Shown piece by piece: positions 1-10,707 of a stretch of 64,000 nucleotides of DNA (position 1 is the stretch's first letter; each line of letters opens with the position of its first letter). Position numbers and translations under genes: made by a program. The notes beneath the pieces were generated by a model. The model was not told where the DNA came from. It worked only from the letters and a program-made list of their open reading frames with translations, and made no database searches. Source of the stretch: Diphasiastrum complanatum (Eukaryota > Streptophyta > Lycopodiopsida > Lycopodiales > Lycopodiaceae); contig CM055110.1 of the NCBI GenBank assembly GCA_029204225.1, positions 3,093,186 through 3,157,185 on the forward strand, written 5' to 3'.

Positions 1-117
1 TGAAGTAGATACCATTGAATGTGTGAGTTCTTTTACTTTTTGTGCATGCATATTAATTTTGCATATTGTTTATATTCATCATAAGAACTAACATTTTAAT
101 TTTTCATTTTTTCAAGA

Positions 118-550
118 GGCCGTTTTTATTAACGAATTTGCTATTTGACGAAGTGGCTTTCGAACCTACTCAAATAAATTTAACAAGGACAACGGCCTCG
201 GAAATTATCTCAATTTTTTCAAAAAAGCATGAGATTTGTGTTGCCCATTCGAAGTTCAGTGCTCAAGACGGGCAGTAAAGGCATTGTCTCATTACTTAGG
301 TCATAAGTTCATTAAACCACATAAAATATTTTTTGTTAAACGCTCAATTGTACTCAAGATTTTAGGCTATGGACTCGAGAATACTGTTCTCCAATCTATT
401 CATCTTGCTTTGTATGCAACTTACATAGAATTATGTCAGGAAAAGGAAAATGCATATCTTTTGAATCCATTTGCAAGAAGAGAATTTCTCCACGACAACA
501 AAATGCAACTGATATTAGAAAAAGAAAATGAAGATGGCAAGGAGATATAG
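118..550 (+). pseudogene. exon-like coding remnant, unknown product
   Basis: A pyrimidine-rich stretch ending in TTTTTTCAAG (about 104-117) looks like a splice acceptor. It is followed by about 53 codons of coding-like sequence to a stop at 275-277. A second frame, open to the TAG at 548-550, continues with about 95 codons of ordinary amino-acid composition rich in Lys, Glu and Leu. The change of frame near 270 has no clear intron around it, so a frameshift or a decayed exon is likely. I do not recognise the family. It could be the 3' end of a host gene lying left of the window, or transposon debris. Confidence 0.25.
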
Positions 551-747
551 ATATATTCAATCAGTTGAAATTGTATTTTTTTTTTCAAAACAAATTACAA
601 ATATATCGTACAATGTTGTGTCTGTCAATTTACATGCCTTTCTGAACTTGATGTAATTTGTAGATTTTGTTTGATGTCGTATTTGTGCTTGTCAATAGAA
701 CCATTGAAATAGCTGAAGAATATATATGTGTCAACCAGTGAGGCCAC

Positions 748-1237
748 CTGCTGTGTGTTTTTATGAAATGCTGCTCTTGCTTGCCAATGAGATTTTTCCA
801 TCCCTCGTGAAGACCATATACTCAAACTTCCATGATTTTCTGCTAAGGATATGGAATGGTGTCGTAATATGTGCTGCAAAATATTAACAATTTCTATCAG
901 TAACCAAACTTCAAAAAACAAAATAAAATGGTAACTTGATATCTGTTTTTAAATGCTTACCATGTAATGTGTGATATGATCCTCTCTCCAAGCCACTTCA
1001 ACTGCATCTACAAACTCAACACAACGTTTCTGGAGCAGTCGCAAGTTATAATGTTGCGTCATGAGAGACATTATACATACATTTCAATGTTTTCAAGTCG
1101 TCTGCAAGGTGCCATTGAATTTGAGAACTTCCATAATTTTCGACAATAAGTTTTTCACCCTCCACATGTCTCTTTATAATCTCACCATAATTTGTACATG
1201 AAAATATCCATGAAAATATTTCTTGGTCTTCTTTCAA
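748..1237 (-). pseudogene. spliced coding remnant, unknown family
   Basis: Two exon-like blocks on the minus strand are separated by an 87-bp GT-AG intron (960 down to 874; donor ATG|GTAAGC, acceptor TTTTGCAG). Joining them keeps one phase-0 frame. The downstream block (873-748) encodes 42 residues with a motif of the form HGSLxxWSSRGMEKSHW and ends at a possible donor CAG|GTGGCC. The upstream block contains VDAVEVAWREDH. Further upstream (1237-1046) another open stretch with SWIFSCTNYGEIIKRHVEGE lies in a different frame, so a frameshift or a second intron separates them. The G-S-L..G.EK.H pattern reminds me of uncharacterised transposon-associated proteins, but this is from memory and not certain. 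No start codon or 5' end is visible. Confidence 0.35.
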
Positions 1238-1239
1238 AA

Positions 1240-4200
1240 CCTCTAGAAAAGCAAGTAATGCATGACATGTTAATAAAAAAAAAAGACAATGTATTCAATG
1301 TTGATAACGATACATAAAAGAAAATTGAAAATTCAAAAGTATACTTGGAATGCAACCAAGCACCATATGTGATTTTTCGATTGAACACTAAATATTTGAT
1401 CATCGGTATTTAAAATTTTATTCAACAAAGTGACACTCATTCCAATTTTTGACCTTTGATTATTTCGGATTTATCTAATTAATGTTTTAGTTGTACAAAC
1501 TATCCGTTTGGACTGTTCACTGTCTTGGACATGGGTTGCCATTCTTTTTGTACTTGTATATTTGTGAAAATTCAGTAGTATCATTAAGACTTCAAAAAAA
1601 AAATGGCCTAATCAACTACCAACACATGGATTGATGTCTACTACATTTCAAGTACCCCTAACTCAACATGGATCTAACATGATTATGACTACTTTCCACA
1701 TGTGAGAACATGCTCCACACGTGTGAGATTTCCATATGTACAAGGATATGCAAAATACTCCAGCTAGATTTTGCCAATTTTTCACATTTCAAACTATTTT
1801 TTGATTTTTGAAAACATTAAAAAATATTTTGGAGAAATGCATCCTTAACTCAAAAAGATTGGATAAAGCAAGGCTCCAATCTTCCAACTAGACCACACAC
1901 ATAAAATAACCACAAAAAAATGTTTACATTCCAAAGCAATTTGAAAAAGCACCCTCAATATCATAGCAAACCAATTTTTGAATGAATAGTGATCATGATT
2001 TGTATAAATGACTAAATTGCCCGACATTCAACATACAACGAAATGTTTTTAGAGCTTGTGGTAGCATTTGCCATAATCGTTCAAATTCCACCCATCAATG
2101 TTGGTGTACATGCTAAATTAAACTTATGCAAGAAATTGACCCCTCTAAGGGAAGCCTTGAAAACCGCATTTCATCCCTTCTACTAGCTTATGTACCCATT
2201 TAGATTTCCTATATCTGTGGTGTAAATCAGTCTTCTGAATGTTTCTCATTCAAATACAGTGAAAGAATCGGAGCCTTCCACATACACGTATTTTGAATTT
2301 TTTTAATTCAAATACAACAAAAGTATCAATGGAGTCATGTGGCCTTCTATTGCAGGCAGCCATCACGTCACATAGCTAGAGATGTAAAAGAGAGTTCAAT
2401 GACACGAAAAGCATTAGTGATAAGAGAGAATCAAGTGGCCATGAACGGAAAGAAATTGCCTAACATTAATAAACAGCACTCTATACTAAAGGAAGTCAAA
2501 TGGCAAGCGTAAAAGTAGCGCTCTTCAATATTACGATGGCACACATGGGCACTATAGTAGTTTTACAACTAATTTTATAAAAATTATTGAAAAAAAATAC
2601 GAAGTCGATACCAGAAAAAAACTTCCATGCTTCAGATCTACCTATCCAAGAATTGAACATGTACAAAAATCACTTTGCAAAACCAACCCCTTGGATCCCA
2701 AACTAGTTTAATTTTTAGCAAATTAGTTTACAGCTAATTTGATAAAAAAATCATTGAAAAAATACCGGAAGTGTGAAATCCTAGCCATAGCTTTCTTTTC
2801 TATGTCAGCTCCTCCCTTTAGCTTCCCTAGCCTGAGCCAATCTGTTTGTAACATATGCTATATTATCAATAGGTGTTGCCAACTGGTTTGTGACCTGAAT
2901 CGGCTATGGTATAGGCATAGCCGAGCCATCATAATTGGTTTGTGACCTGAATTTGCTCTAGCCAACATAAGCATAGCCGTTGCTACTGAATGAAAATGTT
3001 TCTTTCGTATATGGGTGGAGCGAGTACGATCAATCATTGAAGGGTAAAAGGCTTTCCTAGACTGCCAAAGGGAGAAGAGAGTCATTGAAAATGTATGGAA
3101 CTCATTGAACCATATGGAGAGGTATGTGGAAGATAGTTTCTTGCAACGGGCTCAAGGAGAGAGGTTGAAATTGAGAGTCCCCAAGAAAAGTGAAGTCACA
3201 AAGTAGGAGAGACCTTGTGAACAGAAAAGGAGGAGCTATTGCCTAGATGGAAAAATCTACATGCATCGATGATTCATATAATGACAATCTAATGAATTTC
3301 TTTTATGAGATATAGCCCAAGTGATCATCCAACTTGAAGCAAGAGAAGCTTTAAGGCTTTCAACTAACCCATCATCAAAAAGAAAACAAGCAGAAGAAAT
3401 GAAGCCCCAAAAAAGAAGAGTAGGAATCAACAACAATGAAGCAGCTCTATGTAGGGAGATTGAATATCATGGCATAGAAAACATGATTATCAAACGCAAC
3501 GAGAATGTTTGTGACACATTCAATACACGACCAATGCAAACGAGCAAAGCATTCTCACGTGTTTGTCAAAAAGTTTAAACCTTGACCACGTAAGTAAAGC
3601 AAACAAGTTTCTTAACATTATTATAAATTACCTGGACAATGTTCCTCTCTATTAACAAGAAAACATTGATATAACATGCATCATAAATTTGATGCAATGC
3701 AAGACAAGGATGAAGACTGCACACACACAAGGGGTAGGCTTCGCAATCAAACTCAATGAGAAATAGCTAAAACCCCACAAAATATGTTGCCACAACTTCA
3801 CAAGCCAGAGTCCATATTGTTTGCATCTATTGCATCAAATTCATAATCAAATGATTAGAGGTCATTGTTCTTTATGCAATAGATATATTTAGAGACTATC
3901 ATGAATGAGGGGTCTAAACCATAACTATATAAATCAAGGGCGAAAGAATAAAAGTGAGCATGTATGGCATGCTTAAGGTCCAAAGACACTATAGCAGTCA
4001 ATAGGCAACGGCTTGCTAATAACACATGCATGCCCATCAACCTTAGGCGAGTATCCTGCTTGCACAACTATGGAATCCTTTTTGCATAAAAAAAATGGCT
4101 TACCTTTGCAACATTAGAATGACTCCTTTACCATCATAACAAAATCGCTCCTATGAATTCCATCACCAAGCCTTAAACTACTAGCACATCGTGTTGAAGG

Positions 4201-5594
4201 CCCAAACATAAAGGTATGCACAACTAGTCTACAAAACTAGACCGTCCCGAAGAAATTTTCTTGTCAAAATACTAGATTTAGCTATTAAACAACTTCCACC
4301 ACTAAGTCTAGATACAAGGGAAGGAGTTTTAAGGAAGTTCAGAATGGCTAACCTTTTAAAAATAAGAGTCAGCCACTAAATTCAATGGAGATAAAATACA
4401 ACTACAATCTAACTTATGGTCAACAAAAAATAATAAAAAAAATGAATATTTGTGGTAGGTACATGATGAGCCTAACTGAATAGAAGCTTCAAATGATTAT
4501 CCACCATATTTGAATGGATACGCTTTATGTGCTAACTTGAAACTTGATCATTTCATGTAACCTAATGCACAATAATATGTTGTTCCAAACCTAGATGCAT
4601 TGAAACAAAACAAAACAAAAAGGTGGTCCCTTTTATGTATGAGAAATGTAGGACATTGATGATCATGACAAACAGCATGAGAAATCTTCAGACTTTATGT
4701 AGCGCCTTATCAATGCCTTCACCAACTTCATCATGCACCACAAATAATTGTAACATCCCTAATCACATCATATGTGCCCAATAGTACACGTAAAATTTAA
4801 ATGCATGCATAGTGAAACCTGCATATTAGGGCTCGCAAATAGCTTAATCACTTTGAAGGAGATGAAGACAAATTTAGCCATGATTCAAGCTCACAGAAGA
4901 GAGCAAACAAGTAATGTAAAAACCAATTACCATTTTAAGGCTAAAGGTGGGTACTTGAAGTGGTCGCAAGTAAACAAACTATAAATGAAAATTCGATAGT
5001 TCAGACCACATAACCTTGAGGTTTGTGTAAAACAAAATCCAATTCAATGATAAACAAAGGAAAAAAAGGTAATCACATCAAATAATCATCCAAGTTTAAT
5101 CATGACATCTCTGGTCTATGGCACATGACCAACTTTTACATTTTATCCATGTTAGTGTAGTATTATCAAGCACTTCTCCTAGCTCATTAACTTCCTCATT
5201 TGCATCAAAACAGTCTAACTTTGTCAAATGACATGATCAACAGATATACGTTGAAACAAGGCTCACTCCCAAAAACCGTTTACCATAGCCTTTGACATTA
5301 CATCAAAAAGAGGTCTATTATGGTGCATAAGAAGATCAAACTTGAACAAATGAAGATATCTGCAATCTCTTCATGCAGAATAAAAGAAATTACTGTGCCT
5401 CTCAGGCAACTTATGTAAACACTTTTTCCCATATATACGAGTAGTCTCAAATCATCGCTCACAAAGAAGGATTTGAGTTGATGGGTGAACAGCAATGCAA
5501 AGCTTGGCAAGCCTCAAATGGTGTACCTACCAACTGGTGACAGAGCTAAGTTCAAAACAAATACTCCACAAGTTTCTATCAAGAGATTTAGATT
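1240..5594. other. AT-rich intergenic DNA, no gene recognised
   Basis: No ORF here has a recognisable domain. The palindrome CACACGTGTG at 1716-1725, found in most copia LTRs of this window, sits beside CCACATGTG and TTCACATTTC-like sequence, so 1.5-2.0 kb may be a decayed LTR. A short direct repeat (GGTTTGTGACCTGAAT) occurs near 2884 and 2937. An 85-codon ORF at 3321-3578 has no known motif. Confidence 0.4.
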
Positions 5595-7342
5595 TTACTT
5601 TGCCTGTGGGTGAGATGCAATGTACTCAATTGCATCCGCACACGAAGCAATTTTATCTGCTTCACTGTCAGGGATTTCCAGAGCAAACTCGTCCTCAAAT
5701 GCCATCACCACCTCCACAGTATCTAGACTATCCAAACCCAAATCCTTTTGAAAACTAGAGGAAGGGGTAACCTGTCAACAGGAACAATCTTTTAACATTG
5801 ATTTCTGTAAGAACAATCCTGAGATTTGTTTACACAAGCAGATCATCTACTATATAATATTCAGATTTTTCTGATCCTTGCAGAACCTTCTTGTTCTATC
5901 AGCAACAGAAACCAATTGCACAAAATCTAAACAAGAGAAGACTTACAAGCAACAAGCCCAATCAGTATTAAAACAATCAACTTCAAAAGGGCATAGACCA
6001 ATCAAGTCAAAGGCGATTGATCCACTGCGAGACATAACAGGGACCAATGAAGTCAAGAATAAAGATTTGCTAACTAAATAAATGACTGATTCACTGTGAG
6101 ACACTAGGGACAATATTCCAGCACTGCAGAAACCATGAAATTTAAGCAGAGCTGTGCTCAGAAGAAGCACCCAAGTGTTACAGATTGGCTGGCTGATTTA
6201 CCGGATAGTCTTAAGATTATTAGACGGTTAGCAGGAAAAATAGAAGGAAACTCTTCGCAATAAAAAAAGGTCTTAAAATTTCTATTTATAGCTTTGATAT
6301 AACATTTGCCTTTAGCACCTCGTGGAAATGTTAGTGTTTAGTTTGCAGTACCTACATTACAATTTAAGAGAAACTTTTGACCAACCCCATCTACAATGTA
6401 TTAAGAGCCCCTTGAGATTATCCTTCGAATTTTCTTCATGCAGCAACAACCCTGCTTAATGCGCATAAGGTGTCATGCTGATAAAGCCTATTAAGTACAA
6501 AATCTTGCCGAATGAGCACAGGGCAATATATAGCCCATACAGGCAATACACCCCAAGCGCCCATGGGCATGGGCATTTCGGGCATTACCGACTGCAAAGC
6601 ATTATGGCCGTAAAGTCTTTTTTTATGGAAATTCCCCACCCTCAAATTTTAACAGAGAAAAGTTTAGGCCTTCCATGAGGATTTTTTTGAAAGTCTCCTT
6701 GAGATTTTCCAATGGAAAGTTCCAGCCCTTGGGACTTGAATTCGTGCCTTTCATTCAGACGCTGCAAAAAAGTTTTCTAACTACATCCTTTCACAGATAA
6801 AGAAATGACTCTATCAACTATAATTTCACCAGCATTTTCACGGAATTCCGGCCAGCTTTGAAATGCGAAGAAAAAGCTGGGAAAGGAAACATCAAGCTTC
6901 CCTAAGGCATAGGAATGGGAGCAAATCAATCCATCTTTGAAGAACCAAAAAGGAAGAAACATCAGAACATAAAAGAGAAAAAAAAAACCAAAACAGCATC
7001 AAAGTCATTGATTCGAATCACAGTGTTCTCATACGAGACAAAAGAGCCAGGAATTGGGTGATGAAATGCGAGATGAGAATTGGAATTTGAAAACAACAAC
7101 AAAATCAGAGAGGATACCTTGGATGGATCGACTTTTGGAAATGTCTTCACCACATTCAGCACCCTGTCCACGACCTCGTTCTTGTTCAGATAGGTCCCAT
7201 GCGCATGTGCTGCTTCTTCAGAAGAAGAAGAGAAAAGTCTCCTGGCTCCTGCTGCCATGTGCTGTGGGCAGGAGATCCGCACATGGCGGAGAACAGCTCC
7301 TCGCAGCATCGAGCCTAATGCTGCTCCCCTCGCCCGCTGCAT
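5595..7342 (-). CDS. mtACP: mitochondrial acyl carrier protein (two exons)
   Basis: Carrier protein of mitochondrial type II fatty-acid synthesis (octanoyl/lipoate precursor supply), also an accessory subunit of respiratory complex I. Exon 1 is 7342-7118 (75 codons) and exon 2 is 5771-5595 (58 codons plus TAA), giving 133 aa. The 1346-bp intron has donor AAG|GTATCC and acceptor TTGACAG|G and is phase 0. Residues 1 to about 45 are Arg- and Ser-rich with almost no acidic residues, as expected of a mitochondrial presequence. The 4'-phosphopantetheine site is [10 protein letters not shown], with Ser90 as the attachment residue, followed by the acidic helix VVMAFEDEF and the [10 protein letters not shown] segment. 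The start at 7342 is preferred because an ATG 57 nt upstream would add a Lys/Glu-rich leader unlike a presequence; an internal ATG at codon 12 is an alternative. The 5' leader is a purine-rich GGAGA repeat on the coding strand. Identification is from motifs seen; mitochondrial location is inferred from the presequence. Confidence 0.93.
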
Positions 7343-7430
7343 CTCCTCTCCTCTCCTCTCCTCTCCTTCTTCCTTTCTCTTCTTCTTTCGCTTTTGCAAA
7401 AGCTCTCTCTTCTTTGATTTCTAGGGTTTT

Positions 7431-7439
7431 GCTTTTGCC
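7431..7439 (-). promoter_or_regulatory. telo-box-like element upstream of the ACP gene
   Basis: On the gene's strand this reads AAACCCTAG, about 90 bp upstream of the ATG. Telo-boxes (AAACCCTA) near transcription starts are typical of plant housekeeping genes. The same class of motif lies upstream of the UPF0060 gene. Confidence 0.5.
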
Positions 7440-7449
7440 TAATAATTGG

Positions 7450-8290
7450 GAGTGAGAGAAAGAACAAGACCCATCTCATCATTTAATTGCACACATAATG
7501 GATTACACCTTACAAACCCATGTGAGCATTGCTCCAAAATCGGCAAACTATAGGAATGGATCGGCAAATTTTCTCAAAAATTGGCATTATAAAACGTTTG
7601 GCGATTATTTATACAAGCATATATGTACGTAGAAGTCTTCAAAAAATTGAGAAGTTTTATCAAATGTAGGTTTTTTGAGGATAACTCAAAAGAGGTTTAC
7701 CGAGCATTGCATGTGAGTACTGGAAAGAAATAGAAGCTCCATATGTTAATAAGCATGGAAGGGAGTGGGACCAACGTTCTGTGAGCAGTTCTCCAAGCAG
7801 ATGGGTGACATGTCGTAGCAAGTCACCTATGTCAAAACGAAATCAAAAGTCTTGTCGTCTAACTTTTGACAAGAGTTTTTCCTTTATCACATAAGCAAAC
7901 TTCATCATATATGCATGAATGAGAAGGAATGGAGAGTGCACTTGGCTTGCAAGTATGACACTATAGATCATATGTAGAAACATGGATCACACAACATAAC
8001 ATGCTACAAGTTCCCACGCTATCATTCAATTGTCGTAAAACTGTAACTCAAGATATTCACATGAACCTCTGAAAGCACACACAACTGTACTTGAAGGAAA
8101 TGTGGATATAGACACACCTATTGTTAGGAGGTACCGTTGCATGGTAAGTCGGTCCCCATCACAGGACGTGTGTCCCAACATTCAGTCCACATGTGCAATA
8201 GACGCGACAATCATATTGCATGGACAGATAAACAAGAAAGAAAAATTGCTAAAAATAGAAGTACGTGTCCACTAGCTAAAGAAACAGGGG
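7450..8290. other. intergenic, possible LTR debris at its right end
   Basis: No coding potential is recognised. The right end (TTATAGTTAACA, to about 8302), followed on the plus strand by CCCTTTCTT, reads on the minus strand as a polypurine tract AAGAAAGGG next to TGTTAAC. That would be the 3' junction of the copia fragment to the right. The other end of such an LTR was not found. Confidence 0.3.
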
Positions 8291-8302
8291 TTATAGTTAA
8301 CA

Positions 8303-8723
8303 CCCTTTCTTAAGCCCTAGTTAATTATGTATATAGAGACAATTTTTTTCTAAAAAACTCAAATTTATCAATAGTTAAAGGTTTAGTAAATATATTGGCT
8401 AGTTGGTCTTCGGTCCTACAATGTACTAAATCAATTTCACTAAATAACAACTTTTCTTTGAAAAAATGATATTTTTATATATGCTTGGTTCGTGCATGAA
8501 ATACAAGATCTTTAGCCAATTGAAGCACTTGAGAATCTAGTTCACATACTTTGTTTGTATAAGTGTGATACCGTCATCTTTCTACCAGGCTTCTACTCCA
8601 AGGCAATAATGCATCAACCCTAGGTCTATCATGTCAAAGCTGAAAGACAAGTTTTACTTTATTTCCTTGATAAGATCCTCATAATTACTAGTGATTATGA
8701 AATCTTCAGCATATAACATTATC
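8303..8723 (-). pseudogene. Ty1/copia pol 3'-end fragment
   Basis: Reading on the minus strand from 8723, the sequence encodes a degraded reverse-transcriptase active-site segment (LYAED in place of the family's YVDD, then FIITSN and EDLIKEIK). Broken RNase H-like sequence follows to a polypurine tract near 8303-8311. Many stops and frameshifts are present. It abuts the truncated gag of complex C near 8745 with about 24 bp of unassigned sequence between. Confidence 0.5.
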
Positions 8724-8747
8724 AGAGTGATGCGTCACGTGAAAGAT

Positions 8748-9225
8748 AGAATTGATGGAAGTTGGTCTTGAATGGCAAAAGATTGAACTAGATTAGAGAA
8801 CTCATTTCCTGATCCATTCAGGATTACTTGTACTAGTTCATTATCTTGGATCTTCTCTCCTATAGATCCCAATTCTTTGTTCAAGGATTTTAGATCAAGT
8901 TTCTTAGCATAAGCACACTTGAAGTGTTATTGGATTCATAAATGTTCTTTAGTGAATCCCAAGCCTCTTTTGATGTGGTACAAGAAGCCACCTCCTTCAA
9001 GAGGTCATTGCTTACATTTAACTTCAAGCAATGTAGGGCTAATCTAACCCTCTTCTTGTATTTTAGTTGTTCTTGGGGAGCTTGAGGCTCTTCCTCAACT
9101 CCTAAGACAATATCAAAGAGATCATGAACCACTAGTAGTGATTCCATTCTTATTTTTCAAATGGAATAGTTTGTGGAAGTTAGTTTCTCACTAGATTCTA
9201 ACATATATCTACCCATGGATGTCAT
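8748..9225 (-). pseudogene. copia gag N-terminal fragment (complex C, second body)
   Basis: Starts at ATG 9225 (MTSMG) and encodes the N-terminal gag domain of plant copia elements (UBN2/DUF4219 type), including WDSLKNIYES. It resembles the gag at 13426-12900 but has a Trp-to-stop change just before RMESLL, and lacks about 60 bp near 8890 that the other copy keeps. It ends without a zinc knuckle. Not expected to make a functional capsid protein. Confidence 0.75.
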
Positions 9226-9809
9226 TTTGAATGAAAGCCTATGAGACACTCAAAGTTCTCTTGATAAGGTGTGATCTAAGATAGATTTCTAGCTTTCAAG
9301 AAGCTTCTAATCTCGGCCCAATGAATCCTAGTTCAACTTGGATGATGGTATAATAGATCAATTACAAATATCCTAGCAATTCACTCCACAAAGAAATTGA
9401 TTCTAGTCCAAATTGGTTTGATATTCCACACACACTTAAGATCTGAACAAATCAGCCTGGTCTAATGCTTCAAATGAATTACTTCAATGACTCAAATCAC
9501 TATTTGATCATTAGCATTCAATGGGTTGAACCTAGATCTAGACAATGCACTAAAAACCTTGAATTTTGGACTAGTATGCACTTTTTTGGATCAAAGACAC
9601 TTATAGAAGTTAATTTGAAGGTTGTTGTACGGTTTCACACATGTGGACAGTACTTCAGCAGCCCACAAATCGATCTTGACCAAAAACAATGATGTTACTT
9701 CTCTCTTTGAACTCGTCCTCTCAATTAGAACTCAAAAACAACAAATTGTTAATGATTTCTCAAGTACTATTAATCATTTAGATCACTTTTAGACTTGGCT
9801 CTAATACCA

Positions 9810-10702
9810 TGTCAATTTTCAAAGAAAAAGGACAAATATTGATTGTACTATCATTTCATTCATCAAAACTCAAGACAAATGTGGAAATCTCAACAAAACT
9901 AGAATTTGCCAATGTCACATCAACTTGTTATTGATTTGGTTGATCTCTTTATAGATCAAGTACATCCACGAGCTGTGTACTGTCCAGCATGTCTTCACAC
10001 GTGTGAAGAGTGCCTAGTCATTCAGATCCACCGATGGGAGTCATATGTGCTCATTTTCCAAAGTTGACTATTCTCTTTGGCTAGAAAACAAAAAGCTAGT
10101 CTTCCACATTTATAGGAATATTCCCTATAAAATAGGATCTAATGGAATCTTCCTATCTTATCTTCTAGAAGCTTATCCACATGTGTGAACGGTATCTTGA
10201 CATGTGTGAGTAATAACTCGCTCACATGGAAGTCCAATCTATTTACAAAAAGTTTAACCAATTTGACCATTTTCAAGATTCTACTCAAAGGTCAATTTCA
10301 CACTAGTGTAGATCAAGCTAAAATCAATCTAACTTAATAAAAATGACTTATGTACATTCTTTCACACGTGGAAACAGACTTCACATGTGTGAGATCCCAT
10401 CAAGCTCAAATAACTTGAGATCTACAAGATACAACAAGTTGGAAGTGATTTTTTAAGAATAACTCATTCACATAGAAGTCCAATCTATTTACAAAAAGTT
10501 TGACCAATTTGACCATTTTCAAGATTCTACTCAAAGGTCAATTTCACGCTAGTGTATATCAAGCTAAAACCAATCTAACTTAATAAAAATGACATGTACA
10601 TTCTTTCACACGTGGGAACAGACTCCACACGTGTGAGATCCTATCAAGCTCAAATAACTTGAGATCTACAAGATACAACAACTTGGAAGTGATATTTTAA
10701 CA
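9810..10702 (-). repeat. copia C LTR (middle) with duplicated U3 segment
   Basis: 893 bp, ending TGTTAA/TTGACA on the minus strand, flanked by a polypurine tract at 10703-10712 and a PBS (TGGTATTAGAGCC, revcomp of 9797-9809). The first about 245 bp of U3 occurs twice in tandem (10702-10458 and 10457-10212). The partner LTR at 13934-14786 has one copy. The palindrome CACACGTGTG occurs at 9996 and 10626, with CACACGTGG near 10372 and 10612. Confidence 0.8.
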
Positions 10703-10707
10703 CTCCT

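Noticed and set aside
3321-3578. 85-codon plus-strand ORF
   Set aside because: Lys/Glu/Asn-rich, no motif, no promoter or splice context.
7054-7455. 133-codon plus-strand ORF
   Set aside because: Antisense shadow of ACP exon 1 and its leader.
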